From Cylindrobasidium torrendii FP15055 ss-10 (Eukaryota; Basidiomycota; Agaricomycetes; Agaricales; Physalacriaceae): DNA of 43,267 nt. The stretch spans positions 1 through 43,267 of the forward strand of contig KN880640.1 in NCBI GenBank assembly GCA_000934385.1. Reading direction: 5' to 3'. The position numbers were made by a program, and so were the translations under genes. Positions 20,136 to 31,235 of this stretch are shown here, piece by piece. Under the pieces are notes generated by a model, which was not told the origin of the DNA, made no database searches, and saw only the letters and a list, made by a program, of their open reading frames with translations. How positions within the stretch are numbered: position 1 is the first letter of the stretch; each line of letters opens with the position of its first letter.

Positions 20136-20830
20136 ATGTCAAAATCTGAAAGCAAACGTAGTAGGCTCTTCGAAGCCCCTAGGAGCAATGGCTACCAACG
20201 GGATGTGCGTAAATTCATTTACACGACGCACCTACGAGTATTAATTCCATGCGGATGACAGGACTTCAGAATTGTGTGCAAAGAAACCCCCATTCCGAAA
20301 GACGAGCTCCCAGACTACCTCGCCAAACGCGTTAACAAAGGTCAATGGATGCCTCCTCTTCTGTGGCTAGGCTGGAGAATGGGAGCCAACGACGCCATTG
20401 TCCTAGACCTCCCCAATGTTCAAACGAGGACCATACTCTACACTGACGGCAGTCCGGACTATGACCCGTATTACGACTTCCGAGACGATCTCGTTACGGC
20501 ACTCCAGCTCTCCGAGGCTGAACAGGAGCTCTTCGAACTCCATGGCATACTGGATGTCGACCAGGATGGCGAAACATCATTGATTCTTGCGGTCGGGAAC
20601 AATAACCCAGGCGACATGCTTTCCAGCGAGCTCATCCAGAGGATTAAGGAGGCGGGGAAGATCAAGGAGGAGCCAAAGTGGTGGCTCGATGAAATAGCTT
20701 GGTATTGGGTACCTGGTCCAAGTAAGTGAAGCACAACCACTGAGGCCTCATTGACTGATGTATTGCAGAGAACCCACGACGTGCCGACTTTCTGAAGGAA
20801 ATCGAGGCTGGCAAGTTGTGGCGTTGGTAG
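20136..20830 (+). CDS. Unrecognised 196-aa protein, family member P1
   Basis: Three exons (20136-20204, 20262-20721, 20769-20830) give 196 residues. I do not recognise the family, but two relatives lie at 37181 and 38362 with the same intron positions. Shared features are a short variable first exon ending in Asp, then D(F/Y)(R/K)(I/V)xCK, PKDELP, WxPPLLWLGWRM, LSEAEQEL, SSELIQRIKEA and a Trp-rich PKWWLDEIAWYW. The protein has no signal peptide or membrane segment and ends in EAGKLWRW. The sequence after it (21270-22745) is related to that after member P3, so gene and flank were duplicated as one unit. Confidence 0.72.
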
Positions 20831-21269
20831 AGCAGTATGTAGTTGTAGATCATCTCTATTCGTTGATTCTCCGGAAGTTAGACGTGCTACATAATGGCAA
20901 TGCCCTTGTGCAAAATATGCTTCTTGAACCTGACGAATACCTCATATTTGAATTGCCTCTCATTAGAAATTTAAGCAGGTGCCTTCACAGCTGGATAGTC
21001 CAAACATGGCACGGAGGGCTGAGGAATTACCGTACACTCCGTTGGGCTGTATATGGATCGAGCGTGTCGAGGGATTTCTTTGTAATGCAAGAGATATGCA
21101 CATTCGACATGGGTCGTGTGGAATACAGTGTGACTAAAGCTACACTTGATTGTACAGCAGAGAGATCTGGGGATGCTAGTCTCAACACGCGAAGAGACGA
21201 GGAAGGCGACATGCCGCGAACCGGCGAGGACAATGGTTTTGTAGCCAAGGGGCCCATCCAGTCTTCTGA
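20831..21269. other. Spacer between P1 and duplicated segment
   Basis: About 440 bp without a supported gene. The equivalent spacer after P3 is about 480 bp. Confidence 0.4.
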
Positions 21270-22745
21270 CCAGGCGCTGCTCGAGTTGCCTTTTGCGACA
21301 CTGGCGCTGATGCGCGTCCGAAAACCCCAATGTCGCTGCCTGATGCGTTCGTCGTCTCCGGTAGAAGGAGGAGGTCAAGCTTGTGTGTGTTCGTCCCCGT
21401 TTTGTGACCTTGCTCGTCCACATAGCTTGCGCGCGGCTCGGCAAGTTCATTCAAGGCTTGGACTATTTAGAGACGCGCTGTCAGCATTAGTATAGAATGA
21501 CATGCGAGGAATGTGCGCACTGTATGTCTGGCATGCAAAGTCGATTGGTATGGCTTCAACCTTCGGGGGTACCAAGAGCTCAAGGAATGGAGAAGACGCA
21601 ACTGGTTGATGGGCGATGGGCGATGGAAGAGAATGTAGTCATTGCCGCGTGGGTTAAGCTTGAGTTTGCGACACAGGTGCGAGTCCACATATCGAGTAGG
21701 GTTGATGATGAACCAGCCACGAGTTGAGCGTACGAGGGGCCAGCGGACGGAAAGAGACGTAGAGCTCGGGCTAAGCCTGCCAAAGCGCGATGTCTTTGGT
21801 TGCGTCGATGGGGATCACTGCGTATGGAGTTCAGCATAGGCTAGGCACAAAAGGGAGGCCGCACAGAGCGATTCGATGAATGTCCGTCCTGAAGACCACG
21901 CATTGCGCGCGGAAGGCGAGCAGGACCGCGCATGGCAAGTGATGCGATGTTCAATCTTTCGCAAATTGGAGATGGGCGGGATATATGCGTTCAAATCGCC
22001 GAGACCTAGCTTCTCCCCGTTGATGGCATCGCTCTTGGATAAGGAGTCCTCGCGATATGGCGGTTTGGCGCCAGAGTAGGTCATTAAAGTTGCAGTCTGG
22101 TATCGTAGCAAGGAGACGAGGATGGCCCTAATCGCAATCATGTTGTGTTTTAAGCGCCCAAGCAGCGTCTAATTCTAGATTAGAATAATACAAAGCAGCG
22201 GGACGGTGGGACGCACCTGGCTATGCGATGCCACAGAACAAATGGGTTCCTCCCAAGCCAAATTCACTCTCACCGCCGTCAAAGAGTCTCCTGGTGTTGC
22301 GGTACATGGTCGAGGCTGATTCTGCGTGATCCAGGCAAACAGACAGCGTATGTGGGACATCGTGCACCCAGAAATCTGGCAAACACCCGACGCGCCTGCT
22401 GGAGATCTACCCCAACAATCATTGCGCAGGCCCTTGACAAGACTTCTGGTCCTCTATTCGTCCGTTCCATATCGAAATGCCGGCCAGAGTATACGAGGAA
22501 CCAGGGTTGCAGCCCCTTTGCTAGTCGCGGTGCTTAGTATCGTTGAAAGAACAGCGCGGGCCGGTGGAGGTTGGGTTGCAAAGGGACGACAGAGCGTAGA
22601 ACAGGGCCAGAGTCATGGCTTTCGTCTTGTACGGGGGTCGAAACAGGAGGCAAACAGAATGCGAACAGTGATCATGATGGTAGGAGGAGAGGACTCAGAG
22701 GAGTGACCGCGAACACCATCCTCGATCGCGTCCTAACCCTAACCA
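21270..22745 (-). repeat. Diverged duplicated segment, copy 1 (remains of a minus-strand gene)
   Basis: Patches of this stretch match 39545-40873 in order: CTCGAGTTGC near 21283, the word GTCAAGCTTG near 21374, the minus-strand peptide ELAEPRASYVD at about 21415-21450, ILVSLLRYQ near 22110 and the terminal CGTCCTAACCCTAACC. Minus-strand reading frames are broken by stops in both copies, so the common ancestor gene has decayed or I cannot splice it. I could not assign a family. The segment follows P1 at the same distance as copy 2 follows P3. Confidence 0.5.
22724..22744 (+). repeat. Shared telomere-like word, copy 1
   Basis: GATCGCGTCC followed by TAACCCTAACC. Two (CCCTAA)-like units resemble the TTAGGG telomere repeat of basidiomycetes. 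Related copies lie at 40852-40872 and 41777-41795, each at the end of a duplicated unit. Confidence 0.65.
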
Positions 22746-23016
22746 GACGCCCAGCTTACCTTTTCACTGCGACAAGCTTGCTCGCAGCTTGCTTCATCGA
22801 TGAACGTTTGAACTGGCAAGGACATGGACGGTGTCATCTTCATTGAGTTGTCTCATTTTTATTCTACTGCATACTGCATCGGCAATGACACGGCGGCGGC
22901 GCCATTTACCACTGTGCACAACCGACTTCGAGAAACGCTGCCGCGGGTCACTCTGAACCAAACACGTAAACGGAAGGGAACTGTGGTAATCAAGTCCAGT
23001 TTCCTCCAACTACGAC
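22746..23016. other. Left outer flank of the putative large transposon
   Basis: No gene is supported. The sequence ends in CGACCGCCGTCAG, next to the inverted terminal word at 23027. Confidence 0.4.
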
Positions 23017-23315
23017 CGCCGTCAGTGTCGGACAAGTTCAAGGTACCTTATACGTCAGTATAAGGTTTCTAAGATGACGAAAGGCCACGTTAACCTGATA
23101 TGGCATAATGAAAAGCTTATATGCCTACCTCCGTGCGTATAAGCGGCCTTCAAGGGACGCCAGAGTCAGACTTGCAAGGCAGCCCTGACGGAGCAGACCG
23201 TCGGCTGATAAGATCCATTAGTAGTAGATAAGGACAGCAATGCCCTTATGCGGTACTATATCAACAGGGTACAACAGTGATTGCCTGCCGGGCCTGATAA
23301 GGGGCTGATCTTATC
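23017..23315 (+). repeat. Left terminal and subterminal repeats of the putative transposon
   Basis: Contains the inverted word GTCGGACAA (23027-23035), GTACCTTATA (23043-23052), TATAAGGTTT (23059-23068), AAGCTTATATGCC (about 23113), GTATAAGCGG (about 23137) and GATAAG or CTTATC words near 23207, 23227, 23296 and 23309. The density of this hexamer is far above its surroundings. Confidence 0.65.
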
Positions 23316-23450
23316 TGATGCAGTTCAGCGCGTTTTCTACAGGCTGAGACGGTGTGCACAGTCAAGGGCGCATACAAACGTTGGCATTTCAAATCACAAC
23401 AATGTACATCATAGGCTATGGGCAAGAAGAAACGACACAATGTAAATATG

Positions 23451-26116
23451 TTAGAGCCCCGGTTGAGCTTTACGAGACGAACGGCGGACACTGGCAACAA
23501 CGGGCGCAGCTTCAACAGGCTTAGCAGCCTTCTTGGCCCTCTTTGCCGGAGCCTTAGGCGCCGCCTGACTGGGCGTAGCAGCAACAGCTGTGGTTCGGTT
23601 TGACTTCACGGGCTTTGGCTTTGGTCGAGATGGCCCAGCCACAGGCCGCTCTTCAGCGGCTATTGCTGGCGCTGCTTTCTTACGCGCCGACGCCTTGACA
23701 GGTCGAGGCGGCAAGGTAGCAACAGGAAGGTCGCTGTCGCCATCCTCCATGTTGCCATCCTCATCTTCGTCGTCGTCATCCAAGTCGACCTCCTCCTCCT
23801 CGAGATCTAATAGCAATGTTTAGTGCATCGAAATAGTGAGTGAAGTTACAAACGTACTCAGCGAGAGCTGACGGACAATTCTCTCGACGGGCTCGTCATC
23901 ACCACTGCTATCAGAATCGACCTCGGTGTCGGCTGGGGAAGCGGAAGCTTGAAAAGTGCTGGTGCGTCCACCACGGGAAGCAAGACGGCCGGAAAGTGGC
24001 GCCTCCGCGACTAGATGATTGTCCTGACGCCTCAATCTGTCTTGACTTGCGCCCGCAAGAATTTCATGCATCTTTTGAGCGCGCTGAGCCTTTGCCTGCC
24101 TGGGATCAACTTTGACTGGGGAGCCTGGAGGAAGCGGCGATGCTGCAGGACTTGGGGTGCGCGGAGGCGATGCCACCGGGCTTGCCGTTTGAGGAGACGC
24201 GGTAGGACGATGAGCCCTCACTGGCTGTCCCTGCGATGCTGCAATAGCAGCCTGTATCATTTGTCGGCGACCTTTGCCCACAGCCTGTTCGATGTTGTCG
24301 TATGTAGGGGCCGAGCAAGCTGGTTGCGCCGGAGAAGCATTGGCGCCAAATACCTCCAAATCGAAGCGCGCCATGACCTTGCGAAGGGGAAGGTCGGGGC
24401 TGGTAGACTCATCAAGCATTCCGGAGATGAGAAGGAGCATATTAGACGCGTTTTTCTCATGGTCAAAGCCGGTTGTGGCTCCAGCAGGGGAGAACTGAGC
24501 ATCGCCCAGTAAGAAATGTACAACCTAAGGATAATGAATACGCATGCAAAAGAGAACAGTTTGATGGTGCTTACGAGGCATGCAATGGACGCAAACATTC
24601 CAATGGTTGACTCTTTCAAACTCCACTTATTTGCAAGGGCCGAACCACCAGCGTCCACCTTGTTGGTCCCTGCCTTGTACCTCAGAGCCATCGTGTGCGA
24701 GGGCCCCCAGACCAACATGCGCCCAATCTGTCCGAACAGAGTTAGAGAAAGTGACGTGGGTCAAAAATCTACGCACTCGAGCAAAGATGTTTGTATCGAA
24801 TAGGTCAGTTACCAACATGTCGCTTGTTGCAAAGAAGACAAGTGGCCACTGGGGTGTGCCTATGCCAAATGTTGCCTCTGGATCGGTCTGTACGTCGCGG
24901 CCAGCCCCAATAGGGCCAATGAAAGCATGATAGGCAATGTCGTCCTTCTCGGTCAAGAGCGGCATGCGCCCTGTTGCCATATTCAGAAGGTCGTCGGTGC
25001 GGCAGGAGGAGAGGAGAGCTGCAGCGCGAGGGCACATCATCATGATGTGCTCCCTGCATTGCTTATTGAGGCACTGGGTTATGGGATCGTGACCGGGTAT
25101 CTCACGCCCATCGAACACATTGGTGAACGCCTCTAGAAATATGTCTTGCTGGCCGTCCTTGACGCGATTTATGAAGTTGGACCGGCCCTCGCCAGCGCCC
25201 GAATGAAGCTGTATGATTGTCAGTTAGATGTGGATGGGCGTGGATGGGGCAACGCACAACGGATGTGTAGGCCTCATCTTCGTTTTGCATCCACGAATAG
25301 TACTGTTCTGGAAGAACAGCATAGGTGTCGCGCGCAATAAGCAGGCGAGTAAGTTCGGTGTCGGTGATGGCCTTGAATTCATTGTCGTACATATGGCTGT
25401 CCGCAAGTGCTTCCTCAATCTTCTCAAGCTCGAGGTCGAAAATAGATTGGTGGCTGAACCACGGGTGGACGGTGAGGGTAAGCCGCTTGGCCAGCACCAT
25501 GATCTTCTTGTTTTCAGCGTCGGTAACAGCCATCCCTGCCTGTTCGATGGCGCGAGCATCGGCAATGGCCTCTGAAGAGGGAGGTACGGAGTCGGATCTG
25601 AATTTTAAACGTCAAGAGGAATGATAATAGTGCTTGGCTGTTTACGCACATGTTTTGAGAGCGCCCAGCTACGGCACGGGAAGAAGGAAAGAATGCGTTG
25701 GCGACAACGGCTGCTGCCTCGGGCGCCTTGGCACGGCCCTTCTTAACCTTCCTCTGCGCCAGCGCCTGCGCCTCAGCCTTCTCGCGCCTAAGTTGGTTGT
25801 TCTCCTCCTGGATCTGCTGAAAGCGGAGATCCCTCTGTCGTTGAATTTCCTGTGTGAGAGTAAGCATCTTTAAAAGTAATAATGATTCTGGTTCGGAGCG
25901 CACCTGTGCAGCCTGTTGCGGGGTGGGTCCACGTTGGTGAGGCATGACAAGGAATACCGGGGGGTGGGGTTGAGAGAGGCCCCAGAGATTGAGGGTATTT
26001 GAGTAGTCGAACGCTGGCTGCACGTGGTTGTGCTCATCATGTAGTTGGTGCACGCTATCCGAGGTTTGATGGTAAAGTCCATGGCCTGTGGACGCAGAGC
26101 TTGATGATAAAGGCAT
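23451..26116 (-). CDS. Transposon-borne 785-aa protein with coiled coil and acidic/basic tail
   Basis: Seven exons: 26116-25904, 25849-25650, 25597-25261, 25208-24777, 24727-24575, 24524-23858, 23806-23451. The N-terminus is low complexity. A coiled coil follows at about residues 75-115 (EIQRQRDLRFQQIQEENNQL) with a basic stretch (RKVKKGRAK). The middle 300 residues look globular, with Cys/His-rich QCLNKQCREH, WPLVFFATSDMLV, FARIGRMLVWGPS and MFASIACLVVHFLLGDA. This layout recalls an uncharacterised domain common in Agaricomycete genomes (DUF6698-like), from memory and unconfirmed. The C-terminus is disordered: Pro/Ser repeats, an acidic run (DLDDDDEDEDG) and a basic Ala/Pro/Lys-rich tail typical of chromatin-binding proteins. 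It is probably nuclear and may assist the transposase. The donor of intron 3 (GTTGTG) is weak. Confidence 0.68.
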
Positions 26117-26411
26117 GCGGGCGGTCACAGGTTGCGTGTATGAAAGTTAGAGGAGGTTTTTGGGTGGAGGTCAAAGTCAAAATGTGCGCGGAGAAGGCAA
26201 GTTCGAACAAGCGATCGAACATTCCGGGGTCTGCGGGCCAGACTAGATCCCACTTTGGAAATCACAGTTCCCCTTCGAACTGAAAGCCTAGTACCCTTTT
26301 CCACCAACCGTTCATGAGGCGTGTGATAGTGAAAGTGAAGGGAGCAGCTATGGCATTGAGCATAGATAAGCATTGAAGGGGGTTATTTATTTAGTATACA
26401 AGGGTTAATAT

Positions 26412-28691
26412 TTATATTTTGGTCATCATATTGAGCGCCCTCTCCCATCGGCGCTCGCGCATGGTCCACCATGCCTGCTGCTGAGCCGCCGACATCCTGT
26501 TATAAACCCGCTCTCGCCATGCTTTATCGGTCATATTGCCGTTTTCTGCGTATCTGAATAGACCACCGGCTGAGAAAAGTACATTGGAGAAGCGCTCTTG
26601 ACCTGGGCCTGTCGTAACATTTGAATGCGTAAGTGTTGCGGATTGAATAAGGATTGTCGACAGAGGAGGAAAGCGAATGACGAGCCCCAGGTCCCACAGG
26701 ATGAGATGGCCACCCAGATCGGGGTCGAAGTTGCCCAGTGCTGTGATGGCGCACCAGGCCCAGGCAAGGTTTCCTTGGTCTGTGTGCGGCCAGCACACAC
26801 CCGGATGGTGTCGGCGCCAGCGACGTTCCCTTCGCGTTGACGACCTGCATCGTTGGCGGCCGCCTTGCGGGGCGTCGCTAGCGGGGGGAAGGCCATGGCC
26901 ATGGCCTTCTGGTTGATGGGGTTGTCCTCGGAGGCGATGCTGTCTGTAGACGGTTTAGCTTGCATGGTTATAGGGAAGAATACATTGCGTACTCATCGTC
27001 CTGCTCCTGCTGCTCTTCCTCCTGCTGCTCTTCCTCATCGGCGTTGGCATTGGCATGGGCATGGGCGTTGGGGTAGACTCCGATTAAATCGAAGTCGTCG
27101 TCATCGAGCTCGAGCTCGGAGTCGTCAAAGTCTTCATCGTCGTCCGAGTCTGAGTCTTCTGGAGGCACATACCAGTTATTCGTCTGGCCGGCCCAGAAGC
27201 CCTCGGGAAATGCACCGGGCCAAGGGTAGGCGGCGTCGGGAATAGCCTGTGCGAGGGACCTCAAGAGATCCATGCCATGGGCATGGATATCTGGTTGGAA
27301 GGCCTTGAAGAGGCCTATAGGTGCTGTTAGCATAGCAGGCGGCGCACGCAGAGAGGTTTCATACTATTGGACCAGCCAGCAATGCGCTGGTGCCCCTCAT
27401 GCTCCAGAATCTCCCGGAGGTACGGGATCTCCGACTTGCGTTGGCAGAGAATGCAGGGTTTAACCTGACCTCCGCCAAATGACGTTCCCGCCGTCCGCTC
27501 CTTGCAGGGGCCGCGCCGGTGCTCATGGTAGGGGAATAGCTCGTTCAGCCGCCGGAGAAGGGCGGTGAAGGACTCCAGCGCCTCCCTGTACGAGTTGCCT
27601 CTCACGGCATTTTTTTCCTCGGGACGACCGCCTAGGAGGGCCACGATGCGGCCAGCAACATCCGTGATAGGGATTTGCTCGCTGCGGAGGACTTAGCATC
27701 CTACTCAGGCAGCATATCAGAGGAAGGACTCACATTCCATCCCACCAAAACAGTCGCAGACCGCCTACTGCAAGCGTACCCTCAAGATCCAGCAAGAAAC
27801 GGGGTATGTTCTGAACTAAGCCAATCCAGCCTGATTTTGTGACCGGGGCGCCGGCTGCATCATGGAGGGTTCGAACGGCCTTCATCATGGCTTTCTGAGC
27901 CCTCCTTGCAATGTGGGGCTTCACAGCAGGCGGCTCGACGGTCCAGGCGCCGCTCGCAATGTTTTCCTCCCGTTGCTTCTGCCGATTGGCGAAGTTTTTC
28001 CGCGACCGGCGGTGAAAGAACTCATCGTTGTCTAAGGGCAAGTTAGCACTAGCATGAGATGGTGAGCGCGAGTACGCACCATCTCCTTTGACCTCCGCCT
28101 CATTATCTCCTTCGACAATCCTCTCAGCCGGCCTGGGAACCTTGCGTGGGGGAGACGCAACACTTGCGGAGATGACCGAGGAGGCTGAGCTGGCGCGCTG
28201 CCGTTTATTGGACCCAGACGTCGACGCCTCCAAGGCCGGGGCCGTGGGCACCGGCGCTGCTGGCCGCACCGAGGATGGGGCCGCTGGCCTCTTCTTGAAC
28301 CGGCGCGGGCAGCGTAGAGGCTCCGAGTCGCCGTCCAGTACGCCTAAGTCGTGGTCGAGGGGCTCGGAGACGCTTGCAGACTCGTCGGTAGCATCGAACC
28401 AGGCGCGATCCTGCGCCTGGTGGACCTTTTCGAGGCGGGGCCCGATGTCAAAGGTTTCATCGACTGGCTTGATAACCCGAGCGATTGTGAAGCTGCCGAA
28501 TTTCGCTCGGCTGCGCGTGGTGTGAAGGGGAAACTCGTATATTGTGTCCACGAGCTTCGACGCTGTGAATGGTCATCAGTTGAGGTCTGATATATCGGGG
28601 GAGGGGAGGTTGGCGGAGGGCAGCGGCGAAGTGTAGTGTAAAAAGGGATGCTAAGGGCTCCTCCGGGACGAGAACCCTTCGAAACATCCAC
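26412..28691 (-). CDS. TET/JBP-like Fe(II)/2-oxoglutarate dioxygenase, transposon-borne
   Basis: Exons 28562-27734, 27681-27365, 27314-26993 and 26943-26412 are well supported. A first exon at 28691-28676 is proposed and uncertain; the total is then 671 aa. The N-terminus (LVDTIYEFPLHTTRSRAKFG) leads to a basic disordered region with a nuclear-signal-like NKRQR. A segment with CILCQ and HEGH follows, then an acidic run (EDSDSDDDEDFDD). The C-terminal 130 residues are the catalytic core: iron ligands His and Asp in PHTDQGN, GWCAITALG-like WCAITALGNFDPDLGGHL, WDLGLVIRFPP, the second His in ATLTHSN, and the 2-oxoglutarate-binding Arg region QERFSN with SAGGLFRY. This family is known from Agaricomycetes, where TET/JBP-type genes ride on KDZ and Plavaka transposons. 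The likely substrate is 5-methylcytosine or a related base. The Arg-rich stretch before HTD is odd (see findings). Confidence 0.66.
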
Positions 28692-29529
28692 TCATCAAGG
28701 CGGGGAGCCAAGCGAGCAATGCAATGGTACAGTAAAAGATGCTGTAGGTAACAGGCGGAGTGGACCGTAAGCTGACTTACTGTTGTGGCTCATATTGGTC
28801 CCTCAGTCCTGCCCTACGTGGCCTGCTATTCCTGGCAGGCGGCGTGGCCGACGCCGCGGCAGTGCGGTGCACGCGTGCGCGGGCTGCGCTTGTCGTCAAT
28901 ACCAAGCGAGGCGGTGTATAAAGGGAACGCACTGGAAAGGGGAGAAGGCGGCCACCACACGTCGCAGCCCGGCGGAAGAGCACCTAGTCGTCGCAGATTA
29001 CGCTGATGGTAGGAGGATGAGGAGCGCGATCGATTTGGGCAACGTGTAAATAGAGCGCCTGCGGCATATCAATCATGCCGATCTGCCTTTCATTCCCGCG
29101 CAGAGCCTCTCTCGAAATCACTGTGTTCACTGTACGCGCATTTTTTTTTTTGCTGACGGTGTTGCGGACTCCCATTAACCAGTTCGCCCCCGCCTGCGGC
29201 TCCACCACCTGCTCTTGCGGTGCATTGTACTTTCTTCCCCCCATTTTAACGTGGATTCCCACCTCTTTTTAGCTGCGCCTGCAAGCCCGGCGACTGCAAG
29301 TGCTAAACGCCTTAAATTCCACCCTTCTGTAGTAGTGCAATGAATTGAATGATTATTGTTGTACAATCCGCAAACGGCGTCTTTCTTCTGTGTGCTCTTT
29401 ATGTGCCTTTGCTCTCCGCCTCCATGGCAGCCACTGAGTGCGATAACGATGGACAAGATAAGCCGCGGCGATGTCATGCCAAAAGAATACGACGCACACA
29501 TGCCCTGGTATTGACTCGTCCGTGTAGGG
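28692..29529. other. Spacer between dioxygenase gene and Rab GGTase-like pseudogene
   Basis: About 0.8 kb with no supported gene. It contains a run of 11-12 T (about 29142-29153). Open frames on both strands are GC-rich shadows without motifs. Confidence 0.45.
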
Positions 29530-30636
29530 TTCTGTTCGACCAGGAGCCATGATAGTTGCCGACAGCCTTCCTTCAGGTCGAGGCCATGCTTCCGGATGAG
29601 AAGGAGCTTGTAGTGGACTAGAGATTCCTTGCACCCTGAGAATATTGTGTAAGGTAAGGCGAAGGATGAACGTGAGCAGACGCACAGATGCTATTTTGCT
29701 CCTCCTCGATACCAGTTATCTCAGCCTCGACGAGCGCACGGTCGCTTCCATCACCCAGTAGCCAGCGATGATATAGCCATATGCTCTGGTTTTCCGGGAC
29801 CGTGTAAATGCCATTCTTGACCAGCTCAAGCTCTGTGCTTTGTTAGCGCCAAGATAGAGGTGAACTGTGACCGCACCTTCGGTTCTCGACTTCGTTTGAT
29901 TCACTGTCCCGTCTGCCCACAATGTGCTCAAGACCTTCGCCCGCTGATGCCACGCGCTAAAGTTGGAAATGTTTGACTCTATCTTCTTCATCGTGTACTC
30001 CAGTTCCTCGGTCTGCGGCCGCTGGATAGGCAAACCCGCGAGCACGAAACGTCGATAGTTCCATGCATGAACTATGATAGGTCAGTTAGGTCTTGGTATA
30101 GTCCACGCACAGTTTTGTGAGTCTAGATCCATCCAACGTTCTCTCAACAACGGCCATCTCCTGTTCCCAGCATGCTCTGCGCCAGAGGAGAGGGTCATCT
30201 CCCTCTGGAGTCTGGGGAATGATGCCCAAACACCAGCGCCGGTGGTTTCATATCCAATACACGTTGGGATGAACCTTGAGCGCGCGTAGCGTCATCGCCA
30301 AGTCGTCCACGAGTAGTCCGTTGATCTCTTCTGGTGTGCTTGAAGGGAATAGGCCATTCAACATGATATTGCGTCGGTAGTTCCAGATGGTGTAGAATTC
30401 GGGGTTATCAGAAAGCATTTAGCATTTGAGTCGTGAGAGCGAACGCGTCTTTGGACCAGTCTGCCGCGCGTTTACGAGTGAGGATATCATCGCAGAGCGC
30501 GTTGAATTTGGTTATTTTGGCCTGGTCGCGTTTGCGTTTCGCTTCCAGAGCCTCGGCCGACTGTTTGAGGCGTTTGGTATTGTGCTAGGCGAGCGATAAG
30601 CGCTTTCCAGAGATGAGAGGTCGAAGAGCTAACCAT
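29530..30636 (-). pseudogene. Broken copy of Rab geranylgeranyltransferase alpha subunit (BET4-like)
   Basis: The peptides fit the Rab geranylgeranyltransferase alpha subunit, which with the beta subunit prenylates Rab GTPases. They include NTKRLKQSAEALEAKRKRD at the start, PEFYTIWNYRRN, NHRRWCLG, HAWNYRRFVLAG, TMKKIESNISNFSAWHQR, QSIWLYHRWLLG and CKESLVHYKLLLIRKHG, in the right order for its prenyltransferase-alpha repeats. The start looks like a lone ATG exon (30636-30634) spliced to 30584. Three lesions break it: a 7-bp tandem duplication (30414-30420 and 30421-30427), a TGA in place of the expected Trp codon of WNHRR (30250-30248) and a 4-bp tandem duplication (30127-30130 and 30131-30134). 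The gene is essential in yeast, so a working copy should exist elsewhere. The 3' end near 29530 is approximate. Confidence 0.82.
30414..30427 (-). repeat. 7-bp tandem duplication causing a frameshift
   Basis: AGCATTT occurs twice in direct succession on the plus strand. With only one copy the Rab GGTase-like frame runs on into PEFYTIWNYRRN; with both the frame is shifted. Confidence 0.8.
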
Positions 30637-31235
30637 GGTGGCTGTCGTAATCCAAGAGCCTGCGAACGCAATGATCAAGTGAGATTCGACGCGCTTGATC
30701 CGCCATCATTCCAACCATATCTACATATCACGATCGAGTCATCCGTTCACATTTCATCTCTGTACTCTCACTTTCACGCGTTATGGCGCCAACCCATCCT
30801 CTGGCCTGCGCCTGCGTGCAATGCTGCTCCGAGCTTTCCGCAACGTCTCGCACAGCGCTCCCGGCTCTCCCTGGGACAATGTATACACGGCGGAATCAGA
30901 CATCCTTGCCCAAACAAAATCATTCCTTATGCAAGCTGACTCCATGGCATGGTGTGCGTTGGCAAGCACATCGCCAGTGGTATACAGAGAGCATTACTTT
31001 ACAGACGGTATCAATAGAATAGCCCAAGCTTTACTGCCGCCACCTTGCAATACGACCAGAAAGAGGCCAGACAACCTGGGCTGTAATCGAGGTCAGCTTG
31101 CCATAATTACACAGTGCACCACATTGGAGAGGACACGTACACGTCCTCCTGGACATCACTGCTTTGGGCGCCGGATGTCGCAGATCGCAGGGTATACCAT
31201 GCTGGATCATAGGCTTATGGCCGCAATCAGCTTAG
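30637..31235. other. Unassigned stretch inside the element
   Basis: A plus-strand frame from about 30823 begins MLLRAFRNVSHSAPG, which looks like a mitochondrial leader. An overlapping minus-strand frame (30969-30781) is also open. Neither joins to a convincing exon chain, so no gene is called. Confidence 0.3.

Noticed and set aside
23590..24512. Plus-strand frames rich in Cys and Arg opposite the 785-aa gene
   Set aside because: They lie inside well-supported exons of the minus-strand gene and break at its intron borders.
26985..27060. Repetitive tract that could be taken for a minisatellite
   Set aside because: It is coding sequence for Glu/Gln and His/Ala/Asn runs in the dioxygenase gene.
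29142..29153. T-run considered as a poly(A) tail of a retrotransposed sequence
   Set aside because: No adjacent coding remnant in the right orientation and no target-site duplication; the nearby Rab GGTase-like copy still has introns.
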